From the NCBI GenBank assembly GCA_022829145.1, contig CM040746.1, forward strand, positions 18,538,332 to 18,602,331: a DNA stretch of 64,000 nt. Reading direction: 5' to 3'. Position 1 is the first letter of the stretch. Every line of letters starts with the position of its first letter. A model generated the notes under the pieces. The model worked only from the letters and a program-made list of their open reading frames with translations. It did no database searches and had not been told where the DNA came from. Positions 50,268 to 64,000 of the stretch are shown one piece after another. The position numbers were made by a program, and so were the translations under genes. The DNA comes from Albula goreensis (lineage: Eukaryota > Chordata > Actinopteri > Albuliformes > Albulidae).

Positions 50268-53200
50268 CCCTGTTTATTTTTTCTCAGCATGTCATTAGCT
50301 ACAGAAAATGAGATGCTGGACACATGGAGGAACTGTGAATCCTGGGATCAATTGCTTTTGGATTTTTTTCCTGAATCAACTTGAGTTTCTATTTCTGATC
50401 AAAAATTCTTTTCCTGATATAAAGTTGACCTAAACCATTTGATTAAAATATTTTTAACATTGGTTGGTTATTAACTGCTTTTACTGTAATGGAATATTTT
50501 AGCTACATTTAATTCCATTTTTCTCATCACATTTTATGAAACCTCACATTCATTTTGAATTCCGCATATCAATTAAGAGGCACCACTCAGACTGCGGTAT
50601 CCATCTTGATAAATCTCACATTTGTGTCTGAGAACAGGACTAATTTCTGGGGCAATGCAGAGGTCAAAAAAATTCAGGGTGCAGCAAAGTGGAACATTTG
50701 GAATTTAGCTGCAGGGTCCCACCTGTGAAGAACTCGAAAAGAACTTAACAAAATGCTGAAATGAAAAATAACTTCTTGCGTTGGAATGTTGCTAATAATA
50801 ACAAATGATCATGCTAAGTTATGCCGATAAACAGAGCAACAATCTTCATTAGAGCATACAGCTGAGATCATTACTCATGTGTCCTCATGTGTCTTGACAT
50901 TGCTCCTCAGTAATAATACAATAACATGACCACAATAATATGTTTGGAACATTAGGAAAACTGCCAGCAATATGAATATAAATGAATTTCCAAGGGAAAA
51001 GGAATAACAGCAGGTTTAATCAGAGATTACCAATCTCTGAAGAATCTTCACTGAAGCATGTGACCTTCTGAAACCTCATTCAAATGTTTTCCTGATCTCC
51101 TGAATGCAGGCACAGTAACTGCTCCACTGCACCCTTCACTGCAAAACCACTCAGAGATGCACTCTGTAGAGTCAGTGTATGTTTAACCGATGCACAGACA
51201 CACACTCACCTCTCTCCCTCCTTTGCTCTCTCATTCTCTCTCTCTCATCATCATTCCATTCTGTCAGCACTAGATCTCTTTATTAGTTGACCAAGCATGC
51301 AGGCCCAGTGAGGTATAAAGCAGTATAACAGCAGAGTACAGTAAAGAGCATTTTTGTATTGAAGCCACATTTTCATATTTTTTTAGTGAACCCTTAGGCC
51401 AGAATCTACTATGCTGAAGCTGGAAGAGACTCAAATGCATGTCTGAACAACACCCAGAGAAATTAAAAATTAAGGCTATAATTCTCTTGGACAATCGCTG
51501 ATATTCACCACATCTAAGACTGGCCCTTCAAGCAAATACTCCTTTTCCAAAAGGAAAAATCACCTTCAGTGTCATTAAAAAACAGCTTACTTCAGATCAG
51601 AGCGGCTACATTTCAACATGCAAGTAATGTAAGCAATTTCTAACACTATCCTATTATAGAGAATTTCTTTCTGACCAGCAGGTGTTACCATGGTGTGTGC
51701 TTGTGGTCATGTGACTAAAGAAACCATGAAGTTCTAAACAAACAGGGGCCAGCCATGGCAGCATGTCTCTCACAGTGAAATCCACACTAGCAAGTGCCCC
51801 CACATGGAAACAAAACCACAGAAAATAGAACTGAGATCAAATACATGCCCTGTAATTACAGCTAGCCAGCTCTTTCAAGGAACCCATTAGGTGTCTCACT
51901 GGAAGGGGTCTGAGACAGGGAATGAATTTACTCACAATGCGAACGGTGCTAAAGACAAGGGTCCCTAGCACGTATTGCCAAGAAACAACAATGACGTTGT
52001 CCTGGGAAAGCCAATATTTACCCTCAAAAAGGTCTCTGTGGTTCACAGCCATGGTGCTACTGTGTGCTCAGTCAAGGCCTGACACTTCTGCCCCCGTAAA
52101 TTCCATTCCATTGACAGCAAACAGCAGTCGTCTGGGAAGGGGAGCATGATCTTTCTCAAACAGCTGCTGCATCACAGAGGAGGGAGGAATATGGGTCATG
52201 CCGTCGCCTCCAAGATTACATGCTCACCCCCGTTTCCACCCTTTGCCACTTCCTTCCAGCAATTCTGTTATGTTTAAGATGAAACCTGCCGAACATGGCA
52301 GCAAAGGGGAGGAAAAGCAAAGGGGGCTGGACTCCCATAGGCTGCTGAGGCACAGCGGAAACAAAATCAGGGAGAGAGACGACTGATCTACAGGGTTCCA
52401 ATGACCATGCTGTGTCTAATCACTGTTTGTTTTGTCTTTTTGACAGTTGGCTGTTATTTGGCTTGTAACAGCTGATGGGTCAAATGGGTAAGATATCAGG
52501 CTTGCTGCCCCACCTTAAAAAACACAGGATATGAACACTTACACAGACACAGTATCCAATGTTTTTTTCAAGTCAAACCTTGAAACAGAAAAATTTTTCA
52601 TGACACTCCAATTTACAAGAGAGATCAAAACCAGTACCAAACACAACAGTAGCAGAGCTGGAGTGGTAAACAACCGTGACAGTGAAAAGACCTTGGGCAA
52701 CAAGAAGGAAGCCATTTTGAAAGCAAACATTGTGAGTGCCTTCCCCCTCCCACAGGCCATATACACTGCCCAAGTAAACTGAAGAAACACTAGTAAAGAT
52801 CTGGTAAACCTGATTGATGAACCCCACTTCATCTGCCCCCCAGAAATCAAAGTTTCCCACTCCTGTATTTTCAAAAATTACATAAACTGTAATATACAAA
52901 ATATAAACCTGTGAACTGCAGTAATTTAACATACAGCCTTTCATGTCAATACTATATAGGTGTGGGATGTAGAAAGCACACATGACGAAAATGGAATTTA
53001 TTAACTTGGTCTGAGATACATGATGCTTATGCCCAGGTGAAAGTCTCCCTCTTTTGACAAACAGAGGCGACATGGAGGTGGGAAGATCATGGCAGCATCG
53101 CTCAACTTGATATATGTCTCATGTTTCCACTGATGACTCTTGTCCGCCTTTGTTCTTCTCACATTTCATTTTACATCCCCCAGTTGTTCTGTGTGTGGAG

Positions 53201-54629
53201 TGGGGGAGGGGAATACCAGGCCGTTAAGCTCTGTTTGCACTCTGTCCCACACACCCCACTGACACATTTCTCACAGTGTCCAAGAGCGACCTTGTGGTTT
53301 AATTAACAAGCTGATCAGACCACAACCTCATTCCTCATTTAGAAATGAAGTCCAAGACCACCCAGGTCAATAATGAGTCATCATGACCCTCCCCTAGGCT
53401 AAAGTGTTAGCATAAATCTCAGACACCGTTAAAACAATGTCCCTATTCTGGATGGAAAAGGTGACATTTAGCAGAAATGTCAAGTTCTTTCAATTCATTA
53501 TTCTGTCTACCTACAACCAACAATCAGCAAATGCATCACCCCTGTGTCCGCATTTCTCATGTGGATGCCCCATATTTCACCCCACCTCTCTCTAAAGCCA
53601 TGAGAAAAATTTAATGTTTGTAGTTATCTGTGGAAAGTTTATGCAGCTACTCATATTACCAGTCACCCTTCGTCCATACTCCCAGAGGCAATAATTCAGG
53701 CATTAAACTTATTCTTCCTGAGTCAATTAGTTACCACTGTTTAAATACTTGATACTATCAATTTCTTCCGCAGTATTACAATTCAACGTGTATATACACA
53801 TTGTAATGATGAGGATGATAATAATTATTATTATTAGTCATAGTAGTGTTAGAAGCAGTCGGGACACCACCGCATAACATTGCAAGCAAACTCACAGGCA
53901 CACCTACATCTAGTACTCCAAACTACCAAAATAGTATCACTTTACCAATCTGCTTTCACTGATCTGGTGTCAGCACTTGGGACAGCCCACACTTTGCTCT
54001 TATGCGACTGACTGACAAATGCCCAGCAGTCCAACCACTCACTATTCCAGGGTTTGATCCTTTTAGGAAGTCACTGAAAGAGCAATGCCACTCAGCACCA
54101 GCAGCCCCCCAGTGCAACAGCACTAACAATCTCCCTAATGCAGGGCTTAGAGCACCAGGCTTTCAGCACCCAGCAGTCAAAAGGCTGTAAATCAGTGAGT
54201 CACCTCCCATTGTCTGGTCCCACTGAGTCCTGCTGCCAACAGCCAGGTGACTTGCTCTCTGTTGGCTCCCCTACCGCCTCCTCTGGAACACACAATTCCA
54301 CTATTCTACTGTTTCCTTGTCCCTCCCAGTTATCATACTAGGGTTAGGCCAGACTGTGACGTATTCACTTCCTTCTGCCAAACAAGAACTAAAAAAGATC
54401 TGTGTGAATAAAGCCATATAACCTGCTGTGAGGCTTATGAATTAAATTGCACAATTCCTATAGTGTTACTTGGGCAACCATCTGCAGTATGTGTAATTGT
54501 GAGAAGTTAAGAGAAAGCTTTGGGTGTGTGTTGTTTCCTTTTAGGTAAATACTTTTCCAACCTGTGTCAATGTGTTATGCTATCTGGGGTAGCTTTTAAG
54601 GATAACACCAACAATGTATTGCAACAGTG

Positions 54630-54800
54630 AGGAATCAAACTTGTTACCAGAAGTTTGGAATTTTGAATCTGGCTGCTGCTGTACCCTTGGTACCTTAATT
54701 TTTTCAGCAAATATCGAGCGCTACAAATGGATAATTATGTAAATTGTGAATTATGTATGCTACTATGAATAAGGGTGCATATGAAGGTCATGAATAATAT
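54630..54800 (+). mobile_element. SINE-like remnant
   Basis: The segment GGCTGCTGCTGTACCCTTGG, then TTTTCAGCAAATATCGAGCG, then CTACAAATGGATAATTATGT, follows the order and wording of the common fish SINE body (GTACCCTTGAGCAAGGTACTTAA, TCAGTAAATATCCAGC, TATAAATGGATA). It is diverged and lacks an intact tRNA-like head. Boundaries are approximate. Confidence 0.5.
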
Positions 54801-57800
54801 AAAATGATAATCAGCCATCCACTGGGTTTGAGGTGAGCCACCAGCTGAGTCAGTCTCTCAGACAGGGCTTTGCTCTTAAGCTGGCCTCTGCTCATCCTAG
54901 GTCAGTCTCTCAGACAGACCTTTTCTTTTCGAGGTCAGTCTCTCAGAGAGAGGTTTCTCTCTTAAGTGCAAACCAGTGAGACAGATCACACTGCATCCAA
55001 TGCACACTAAGCAGACATGAAGTCAGAAGCGGAGTTCAAATCAACTGACTATGTTTTCTAGGCGTTCTATCTGGAAAGTAACAGTGGTGGGAAAAGACAT
55101 CACAGTGCTTAGACATAAGCTGTGCTGTTATCACTGTTACCGCGTCCATCAGGGACTCTCTGCTTTGAACTGTCAGGATTAGAATTTGCCCTTCTGATGA
55201 GTCAGGACATCACTGTCTGCATGCGAATAGGTGCACTGCATGGGCACAGAGGGAACAAAGGCATTCCCGGCATAGCTGACACGCTGCAGCTGCGAGGTTG
55301 CAGCCCGCCTGCAGAATGCCCTGGGCCCAGAGCCCGGGGAAGGACCAGGCCACCTGCTGGCTGAAGCTTCTGTGACAGTATGTTCAGATGAGTCTAAATT
55401 CAAACTGGAGACAGTGTCTTTATGCCATTTTTATCTTTAATTTATTTGAACATAAAAAAAACTTAAACTAATGAACATGTGGCTAATGTTTATGACATTT
55501 CCTCCCAATTCACCATTTGGTCATGCACATACTTTATTAATCAAAAGATAAACAGGAAGTGAGCAACTACAGAAGAGGGCAAAGTCAGACCACTACATTG
55601 AGTGACCATTTACTTATTATTCGCTTAAGTCGAGACAGAGTTTAATGTGGCTAAAACAACACTCTTCAGTTCCCCAGATATCCAGATAGCCTCTCTAACC
55701 TCATCATGCATTTCTGGTTGTCATATTGGTTGCACTGCATGCAGCTAATTTGGGATAGGCACCATGAGTAATGATGAAGGACCCTGGGTTGTGTCATTTC
55801 CTTTTTCATCTTCATAACTGCTCATGCTAGCCATTTTTGCCAGTACCACACTCTTCACCATTCTATACTGTTTTGCATGAGTTATTTTAATTAAAGGGTA
55901 AATGTCTGAATTAAGAATAACACAACTTGATTTTGACAGCCACCTTTTTTGTATAAGTATACATATGCTAAATATCCATTCTTTTTTACGCATGTACCAA
56001 AAAACAGGAAGCTAGATTGGGAAAGAGGAAGGTGGGTGAGGGTAGGTCAAGGTATGTGTGTGAAAAAGGGTCCAATACACTACCAGTATCAGAAGCAGAG
56101 AAAGCCAGGTGACAGGGTGGCAAGTGAAGACTCCTGAGGTGCTGTGTGGAAAATGGTCATGACAGAATGTATGTGAATATTCAAATCAGGTGAATATTAC
56201 CCCGATGGCAGTCAACTCCCTGACCTATGCTGAATGGAGGACAAAAATGGGTGAAAATCACAGGTCCATGATAACCACATTTCAATCCCCGAAACTTTGT
56301 CCAGAGGCCCCATGGGGCAGAAGTTTATAAAAAAGTGATCACTTTCAAAAAAACATCTAGTTTACTGACCTTCCTGAACTGATTCATCTGATTGACTGTA
56401 ATCTGTTCCACATGTATAATTTTATTCATTTCAGGCCCACCTGATCCACTCAGAATAAAGCAAAAAGCAAAAGAACATATCAGTATGTAAGATAATGTAA
56501 TGGCTTATATCTAGTGAAGTTTCATATATAACACACCACTGAACTCCCTTCCCAAGGGGCAGGTATAAAAGCCACAGTGAAGTGATAGCAATCTCCTCTG
56601 AGGACCAGCTCTTCATTGCATTTCCTCACTGACATCTTCTCACAGAGAAGACAGCTCCCACAATTAAGCAGAAAGAGGCCTTGCTGTCAGTTGGCCCATT
56701 ATTCTGGGAAACAAAACACCCAGCCTGTTCATATGATCTAAAAATAAGATTTCTCTGTCAGCTTTAAGAGAGAGAATAGACAGAACATGACACCCAAAAA
56801 TGTGTCACTGCGCTGAGCCCAAACCACCACTTAGTTAATTACTGCACTGCATTGCAAACTGTGCCAGTTGATTCAACCAGTTCCCAGGACTACATAGCTT
56901 TACCATCTGACAATACTCTACCTTCAGGTCAGATTTGTCATTTGGTTGCTGCTATTATTCTACAATATTGTTACAAAGGACAAGATGTACTTCAGTAACA
57001 ACTCTAGTGCCTTCTAGAGAGCTCTGGTTGTAGAATGCTTCTGTGCTGTGTGAGCTCATGTGTGTGCATGTGCGTTATTGTGTTTATGTGGAATGCATTC
57101 ATTGACATTCTCTTTCATCTGGAGTGGAGAGTAATCTGTAGGCTCTTTTTCCTGTTTCTTAATTTTCTTAATTTTTTTATCATGTGTGTATGAAATGATA
57201 AAAAATTAAAAAAGGGGATCTTTACAGGTTTGGGCTAAGGCCTTCCCATTGGATAATACTTATCTGATGACTGAATGATATATTACATTTCATATACATA
57301 TAAATGATTGATATTTATTAGTAGCATTAAACTCTTAGATCACATTTGATTTTGTTTCATAATGAACCTAAATGAGACTAGAATTAAGAATTTATCTAGC
57401 CTACTTTTATGTATGTAAAATACTGTGATACAATCCAGGCCCATGATAAACTATGCATATCCTTGTAGTAACATGGACTTTCTACTGCTCTCAGCCTCTG
57501 GAAGGAGTTTGAGGTGTTTAGGCTAGGGAGTTAGAGGTGCTTGGGAAAATGCACATCTTTCAGCCAATTCCCTTTGTGTTTTCATGGTAGGACTTGGCAT
57601 AGTGTGCAACTAGACAATTTGAAGAAAATAAATCAATAAATATACTCACATAATGTGTATAGTCCACTGACAGTAGTCAATGATGAAAGCTTATGATTAA
57701 TCCGGTAAAGTGTGTTTCTATGATTTACATTTTCTTAATCAGGGTGTGACAGTGCAGTTGAAATAATGTTGTTTGTCAGGCACTTGTAAATGTGTCATTG

Positions 57801-60620
57801 AGGCACTTGTACATTAAGAACTATTTGGGGAACAAAGATTAAGAAGTCTGGAGAGGTGACTAAATGGGGAAAAATTAAAGCTTAAGATGAACTGCGAGAG
57901 TCATCTCGTGACGATAAGTAATAATTTGCTTTATGATTCAGATTCTTTTCACGTGCCCCCTTTCACATCATGCTTCATGTTCAGTCTGGATGACATTCTA
58001 GTAGACAGGACTTGGGGCCAGGGGGTGTAGGTAGTGAAAGTGTGTGTGCATGTGCTGGCAGGGTCTAAGGGGAGTACTTCCTTTTCTGCCCACCCTGAGA
58101 AGACCTGCCCTTCCCCCAATCTCTGCAAGATTGCCAACACAAAAAGGCCTATCTTTTATGGAGGAGGCACCCTTTTACAAACACATACAAGTGCACACAT
58201 ATACCCACGCATATACAAATACACATGTGCACATTAAACCAATGACTGACGCGCTTCCACTCAGAGAAACCCAACCCGTTCAACAAACCAAATGAAAAGC
58301 TGACAAACGAGCTCTGCATGATTCTAGGGAATGCCATTAATCCTGACCAGCGTGACTGGGTGAACAAGTGTCTTTGTTTGTAAAGCTGCCCCTGAGTTCA
58401 TTCAGAACAGTCTGGCAGTGGCTCCTTTGTTATTTCAACAAAGTTTCAGTAGTACAAGGTGAGATTTCATAGTGTACCATGCAAGTACTCTGCACCTTTT
58501 TAAAGGGCAGCTAGGGCTTTTTTTCTGATAATGTATCAGTCCATTCAACTACCAGTTAAGGCAATCAATTATAGAAATATAATTTCACATGCATACAAAG
58601 TTAATTAATTAAATGAATTAATTATTAATTAAGTTTTCTGGGAAAAATAAATCACACTACAGGGCAAAAACTGACTGACTGGTCCTTTGTCAAGGACACA
58701 CCAAGTGTTTTCTTATACCCAAATTGTAATTTAAGTCCCATTTTCCTAGATGAGGCTATTTCAGTTTGGCTGAGAAAATGAGTGAGTAAGCATAGCATTT
58801 TTTGGAACTATTTAAATATTGTTCCAGGTGCGGACACAATGACATAGATGTAAGAGCAAATGCCAGTGTTAGTGTGAAGGTGCAATTTTACAAGTGAGTG
58901 TTTAGTGTGAGAATAATTGAGAGTGAAAGAGTGTGAATACAAATTTGCATGTGTTAGCATGAAAGCAAGCGAGTATGAGGGCGAGAGCGAATGTACGCAC
59001 ATGTGAGTACATGAACATGAGTATGAGAGTGAGTGGGCTGGCTGCTCGCATGCTGCTGCAGGCTCCTCTGGAACATTATTTAATTCCAACTCGTGGGTGC
59101 ATTCTTGACAGTTTCATGCCAATTCCTCCCGCTCCTTCCCCCCACGCCTGCTCCTCTTAGAAAAGCTGCGTCCAATCCCAGGATTACATAACCGGATATC
59201 CGGACAGTCAAAGAAACTGTGCAGGGTCTTTTAAAACTCAAAGAGCCTGATTGTGCATAAGAAAGCTTATTAACTAGCCTCAGGAATGGAGGCATCTTCA
59301 GTGACAGGCACGTTTTGTGTTTACTCCAGCTCCTGTAATTCTCTTCCTATAGTTTCCTGTATTGTATAAAACCCTCACAGAGCTGTGTCTCCAATGAGAA
59401 AGTGCAGAGGTGGCAATATGTGTCTGTGTAATATTTTTCTACCTGATTCCAAAACTTAGGGATGGTGAAAAGCTATTTCTGTGTGTGTACAGTGAGCTTG
59501 CAAAACTGTGATCATTTCATGGGCCTATTTCAAAAACAAGGGCAGAGAGAAGCTCAGAAGAGCTGAGGTCTGCATCTTCCGTGGAAACAAGACTATCACA
59601 GAAACTTAATTCTGATTTAGCACCACCACAGATGCTCTATCAAGTGTGTATCTAGCTAGACTTGTTCAAAACCAAATATGCAACTTTTACAATGGTTTTG
59701 TTGCCTCATCTTCATTATTCATGAAATTGTACCCAATGAAGGAATATCCTTGTGCATTAGCACAGACATCACCCAAGATTCCACTTACCAGAGACAGTCT
59801 TGAAGAGACAGACATAGCAGAGCATTGAAAGCTTCCAGATTCCTGTTAATACCTGTTGGTTCTGATATTATCAGAAAGTTTGTTTGATGTCTGTGTTTCT
59901 TACGTATTCTGGTGTATATTCTTCCAACACTACTTCCAGAAGTGCTTTAGCAGAACCACTGCAAAAGTTAGGCTTCAGAAAGAGTTGATTTTGTTTGCCT
60001 CGTCCCACTTGTGACATCTTCGCTAAGCCTTGCAGAGACAGTGTTGGCTTTGTCCTCAGGCGCTTTGCTGGACGCCCACAGATTTGGAGTGCCACAAGAG
60101 GCAGAAGAGATGAAGAGAGGAAAGCAAAGATCTGCTGTTCATGTCAGGAAGCCTGTGGACCCACAGAAGGCTTTCAAGATACCTCACAGTCCCTAGGAGG
60201 TTAAAGCCATTGAAAACACACGACTCCAGACTTCCACATGTCTTTAAATTGTTTATCTGAGCGTGCTCAATGTAAAGGAAAAGGCAGAGATCAAGGACGT
60301 TCCCCAGCTCGGGATCCTGACTGACAGATGACCACTTCATTCCCCATGTCCCCACTTGACTGGCATTATGTCAACTCCTGTGCTAATAAAACAGATGACT
60401 TACAGTGGCCTTTGCCTTGAGAGTGAGGTCACCCCTTAAACCGCACCCTCTGTCTAAGAAAGCCCAAAGAGAGCATGACCCCTGACCTACTGTTCTTCAG
60501 GGAAAGGATCAGGGAACCTTTGATCTGGGCCATAAAAAACAAACAATTGTGTTGTAGGGCAAAATGTAAACCGCATACCACACATAATTGCACCCAGACC
60601 CTTGTGACAAATTTCATATA

Positions 60621-61089
60621 CAGGTTCCCTATCCCCATCCCTAGTCCAAAAATCCGAAATCCAATATGCTCCAAAAACCTTTTAAGCGCTGAAAATTCCA
60701 CACCTGACCTATGCAACTTACCACCATCCATACATATGACCAAAATATATTATAGAAATTAAAAAAATAAAGAAAAAATATATGTAAATATAAAAATTAT
60801 GCTTGCTTGTACGTCCGCGAGTGCTAACGGCTGTGTGTGTGCGATGTCAGTGACCGTCAGACGATATCCTTGCATTGTGTACATCTTCTACATGCTACAT
60901 GTTACTTCTACATGCCATGCTAACATACATGCAACTTACGTCCATTTTGAGATACAACCTGTCGGTCAGAACAGAACTTGGACGCGTGTCGGGGAATGAC
61001 TGTATATGCAAATATTACAAAATCAGAAAAAATCCAAAATCCAAAACACTTCTAGTCTCAGGCATTACAGATAAGAGATACTCAACCTG
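60621..61089. mobile_element. Pogo/Tigger-like DNA transposon, non-autonomous, with TA duplication
   Basis: The 469-bp element starts CAGGTTCCCTATCC and ends GAGATACTCAACCTG, so both ends are CAGGTT in inverted orientation. It is flanked by TA at 60619-60620 and 61090-61091. Internal words such as CCAAAAATCCGAAATCC, ATGCTCCAAAA and TATATGCAAATATTACAAAATC closely resemble the terminal regions of Tigger elements known from mammals. No transposase frame is present. Confidence 0.7.
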
Positions 61090-64000
61090 TACCAGTTTAC
61101 TGCCAACCACTTGCTATTTACCTGCAATTAGTAATTTATATTATCCATAACTGTTATAGTTATAGTTTTGACATATAAAAGCAATGATCAGAGTAGAAGG
61201 TCCATTGGTCTGAACGGCAATGATGAACTATCCAAAAGCAGCACTTGCACAGAAGGATAAAAAACACAATGCAACAGAAGGTGTGGTGTGGAAGTCCCTA
61301 TTCATAATAATGGACTGAGACCGTATTTTTTTAATCCAGTGACAATCACCCATTGTGGAAGACGTATAATTGTGACAAACATCTCAGCCTAACTTCAGAC
61401 ACTTATTATAGCATTACTAGGCTTATCCATCAATGAATGGGCTCCTTTATTTAAAATAATGCTACCTATTGAAAGAGGTGAAGGAAGTGAAGGAAAGGAA
61501 GAAAATGCTGGCAAAATGCTCTGCCTGAGGGACAACAACCACAGTATGCTTTCAAGGACTCAACCGAACACCCGTCTGGTCTGCAGTCCACTATCTAAGT
61601 CACCTCTGCTCAGCACAATAAAGACAGCTAGGACTGGCAAAGGCTTGGCTGAGAATGTGAAAGGCCCAACCAGACTGGCCACTGCCAAGGCATCAAAGAG
61701 TGTCTGTGTCATGCACTCTTCTATGTGATTATTGTTCTTTCCTTTTGTCTGTTCCAGTGCTTTCCCTTATTGTCGGCAGCCAGCCTATCTATAACACATG
61801 AAAGCAGTGTCACCCACCCACGTACTCCAACTCAGGTTTCGTAGAAAACATTCCAAAACCGCAGCCCTCTCTACCATCTTATTCTGCCATAGAGAATGGC
61901 AAAAAGGCAGCAAACATCACTCACTCTCAAACAAAATCTGTAATATCACCTTAGGAGTTTGGTTGTGAAAGACTGGCTTGAGACAGCAGTTGCAGATATA
62001 CACAGGAGTGCCAGTAAGCCCAAAAGCCCTTGTCCCAGTGATGTAAGCTGCTCTCCATACCAAAGAGTAAAAGCATGCAAGGATCAGCTTGCACCACGCC
62101 TGAGCACGTTTCGACACAGGATGTGATAGTCCTGGGCATTTCATCGAAACAATATGGCATGCAGTAGACAAGCGTGCAATTGTGCAGCCATTTGTCTGGA
62201 CACTTGATCTGTCATCTGAGCAAACTTGGATTTGTTTGGGTTTGGGAACAGGTCCCCACAACATCCTTATAAGAAAGGAAGCTATGGATATCTGCACCAT
62301 TTAACCTGGGGAAGTCTCTGATCAGACCTGGGGAAACTCCTTATTCCTCACAAACAGGATGATTTGAAAACAACTGCTGACACAAAGCCAGTGAGTGAAA
62401 GCGATACAGGAGAAATGGCTTACCACACCACTGCTGTCGCAGCCCCCATGTTGTCCTGATGAGACTTGAAAGCCTGGTGTAGGTCCCTTTGGGGCCGGCA
62501 CTCCCTTCACTACTGATCTGGGTAACAGTGATGGCAAAGAAGGTGGTGTGACAGTGACGTGTGACCCTTCTACTCCACTGCACGAGGGAAACACAGCCGG
62601 TCATGCCCTCCCCTTTTAGCAGACTCGCATAGTGTGCGGGTTTGATAGGGGTGGTTGTGCTGTAAACCTGTCACTGGGAACAATGGGGGGAAAATTCCCA
62701 GGGGTTCTTTCAACTCTCCAGGATGAAGGTTTTTAGCACCAGCCAAGAACAGGAGGGTTAATTTATATACTTCCAGAATTCACTCCAAAAAGCCCCTCCC
62801 CCACCACCCTTCCTCTTCTTTCCCAAAACAAACAAAAATACACATCTCCCCCATTCCTCATGGCAAAGAAGATGGAACCTTGGTAGGTAAAGCGTAGGAA
62901 TTAACACCAGTGGGATCAGGCTAGTCAGAAAAAACCAAACCATTCTGTTACGGTAGGTTGTAACGATACCACAGTAAATTGCTCCTTCACTCTGGGTTCT
63001 ACAAGTACAGGAGTGCACCTGTTTTATTGGGTTGTTTGTGCTTGCATTGTCTAGCACATTGTGTCAATAGCTCCCCTGGAAGTGCTGACTTACAACACTT
63101 AATGTAGCGCAACTCAAGCCTTGACACTTCCGTTTGCTATTACCTCTGTAGGCTGACTCTTAATCTCACCAGGTCTTCGATGAATTGACGTACATATGCA
63201 CTCCCACGAGGCAGTACCTACACCCTGACTCTGGTGAAATCCCTTTCCTGTGGGTTCATGTGTGTATATTTGTCACTGTGACAACCCACCCTCCTGATGC
63301 TAGAGCACAGAGTGCTGCAGAGCAAACTATGATGAGAGTGAGCTCTGCATGTGTGTCTGGGCCCTGTGGGTGTGCGTGCTGTGGGATTCTAGGGTGCCGA
63401 AAATGGAGGGCATATCTGTATTTGTGGGGGGTATTTGGTGGGGGCCATATATCAGAGAGGCCTCTGGCCATGTGGTGGAGCTTGGTGAGAAAGAGACTAA
63501 AAAATAAATGAAACACAAAGAACAGCATCAGCATGGTTGGGTTTAGCATCAAACTCCATGATGGGATGTACAGCCCCCCCTTCTTCAGTACTGGAGGGCT
63601 AACAGTGGTGGTGGGGGTTCAATGAAAAATAGCTTGTAAATATAGCTGCAAATAACTGAATAGTTTTCTCAGGTGATAGGCCTTAACCCAAATTCCCTGC
63701 ATGTATGGAACCTCACTATATTATTTGTTAATGCAAACATGAGGTTGCTTCTTCACAAACACATTTATTTTCAGCTCCCACATTTTGACATGTAGTTTGT
63801 CCCTCAGACCTAATATAACAGAATAATTAATGGAGATTCCACACAGGCCTGGATTTGGTCAAACATTTGGTTTTAGTCAAACGCTTACATAGCAAACATA
63901 CCAACTTTTGGTTGCTAAAAAAAATACTATGATAAAAAGATCAACTATCAAGGGAAATAAAGAAAATATGCATGGTCTAGCTACTGGTTGCATGTTCAAA

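Larger units (their letters stand above)
49740..64000 (-). other. rasgef1c: Probable rasgef1c intron 1 and upstream DNA; no genes recognised
   Basis: The first coding exon is preceded by an acceptor (TTTCTCAG|AG), so the 5' non-coding exon lies upstream. I found no CpG-rich promoter in this stretch, so most of it is likely intron, as in human RASGEF1C where intron 1 is large. It holds a CA-repeat block at 50179-50267, a SINE-like remnant near 54630-54800, a Tigger-like element at 60621-61089, and three copies of a GTCAGTCTCTCAGA motif near 54848-54950. The remainder shows nothing I can name. Confidence 0.5.

Noticed and set aside
52573-53073. 166-codon open frame on the minus strand, with an overlapping 83-codon frame on the plus strand
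   Set aside because: The hydrophobic, aromatic-rich product matches nothing I recognise, the frame has no splice structure, and overlapping frames on both strands suggest chance.
1-64000. Prokaryote-type features: operons, CRISPR arrays, Shine-Dalgarno sites, phage genes
   Set aside because: The window is eukaryotic, with spliced vertebrate genes; no direct-repeat/spacer array or bacterial gene was seen.

Overview
The window is vertebrate nuclear DNA, most probably from a ray-finned fish. It is AT-rich and mostly intronic, with many (CA)n microsatellites, a pogo/Tigger-like element, a Tc1-like remnant and a fish-type SINE remnant. Every protein gene I recognise is split by GT-AG introns. Species level cannot be read from the sequence.

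Three genes lie on the minus strand, so transcription runs from high to low coordinates. From right to left they are: (1) rasgef1c, a Ras/Rap-family guanine nucleotide exchange factor, with 13 coding exons between 49733 and 42197 and a rebuilt protein of 480 residues. (2) clk4-like, a CDC-like (LAMMER) dual-specificity kinase of SR splicing factors, with 12 coding exons between 37481 and 32037, a rebuilt protein of 490 residues, and a probable non-coding first exon near 38340-38470. (3) The 5' end of col23a1, transmembrane collagen XXIII, with only exon 1 (28498-28797) and exon 2 (26918-26987) present. The order col23a1-clk4 and their shared orientation match human chromosome 5q35, where RASGEF1C also lies.

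Layout: 1-26917 is read as part of a long col23a1 intron 2, with several mobile-element remnants and microsatellites and no Gly-X-Y exon that I could find. 26918-28797 is the start of col23a1. 28798-31794 is the col23a1 upstream region and the intergenic gap. 31795-38470 is clk4. 38470-42196 holds the clk4 promoter and probably the rasgef1c 3' UTR. 42197-49739 is the rasgef1c coding body. 49740-64000 is probably rasgef1c intron 1, because the first coding exon has an acceptor just upstream of its ATG and no promoter is recognisable further on.

No multigene undescribed system is visible. The most interesting observations concern regulation. A 91-nt clk4 exon with weak splice sites gives an immediate stop codon when skipped. 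A (GT)n tract fills the polypyrimidine region of one rasgef1c acceptor. Other points are an intact Tigger-like element with a TA duplication, a Tc1 transposase remnant caught in an inverted repeat, CTCF-like motifs around the gene borders, and enhancer-like blocks in rasgef1c introns.
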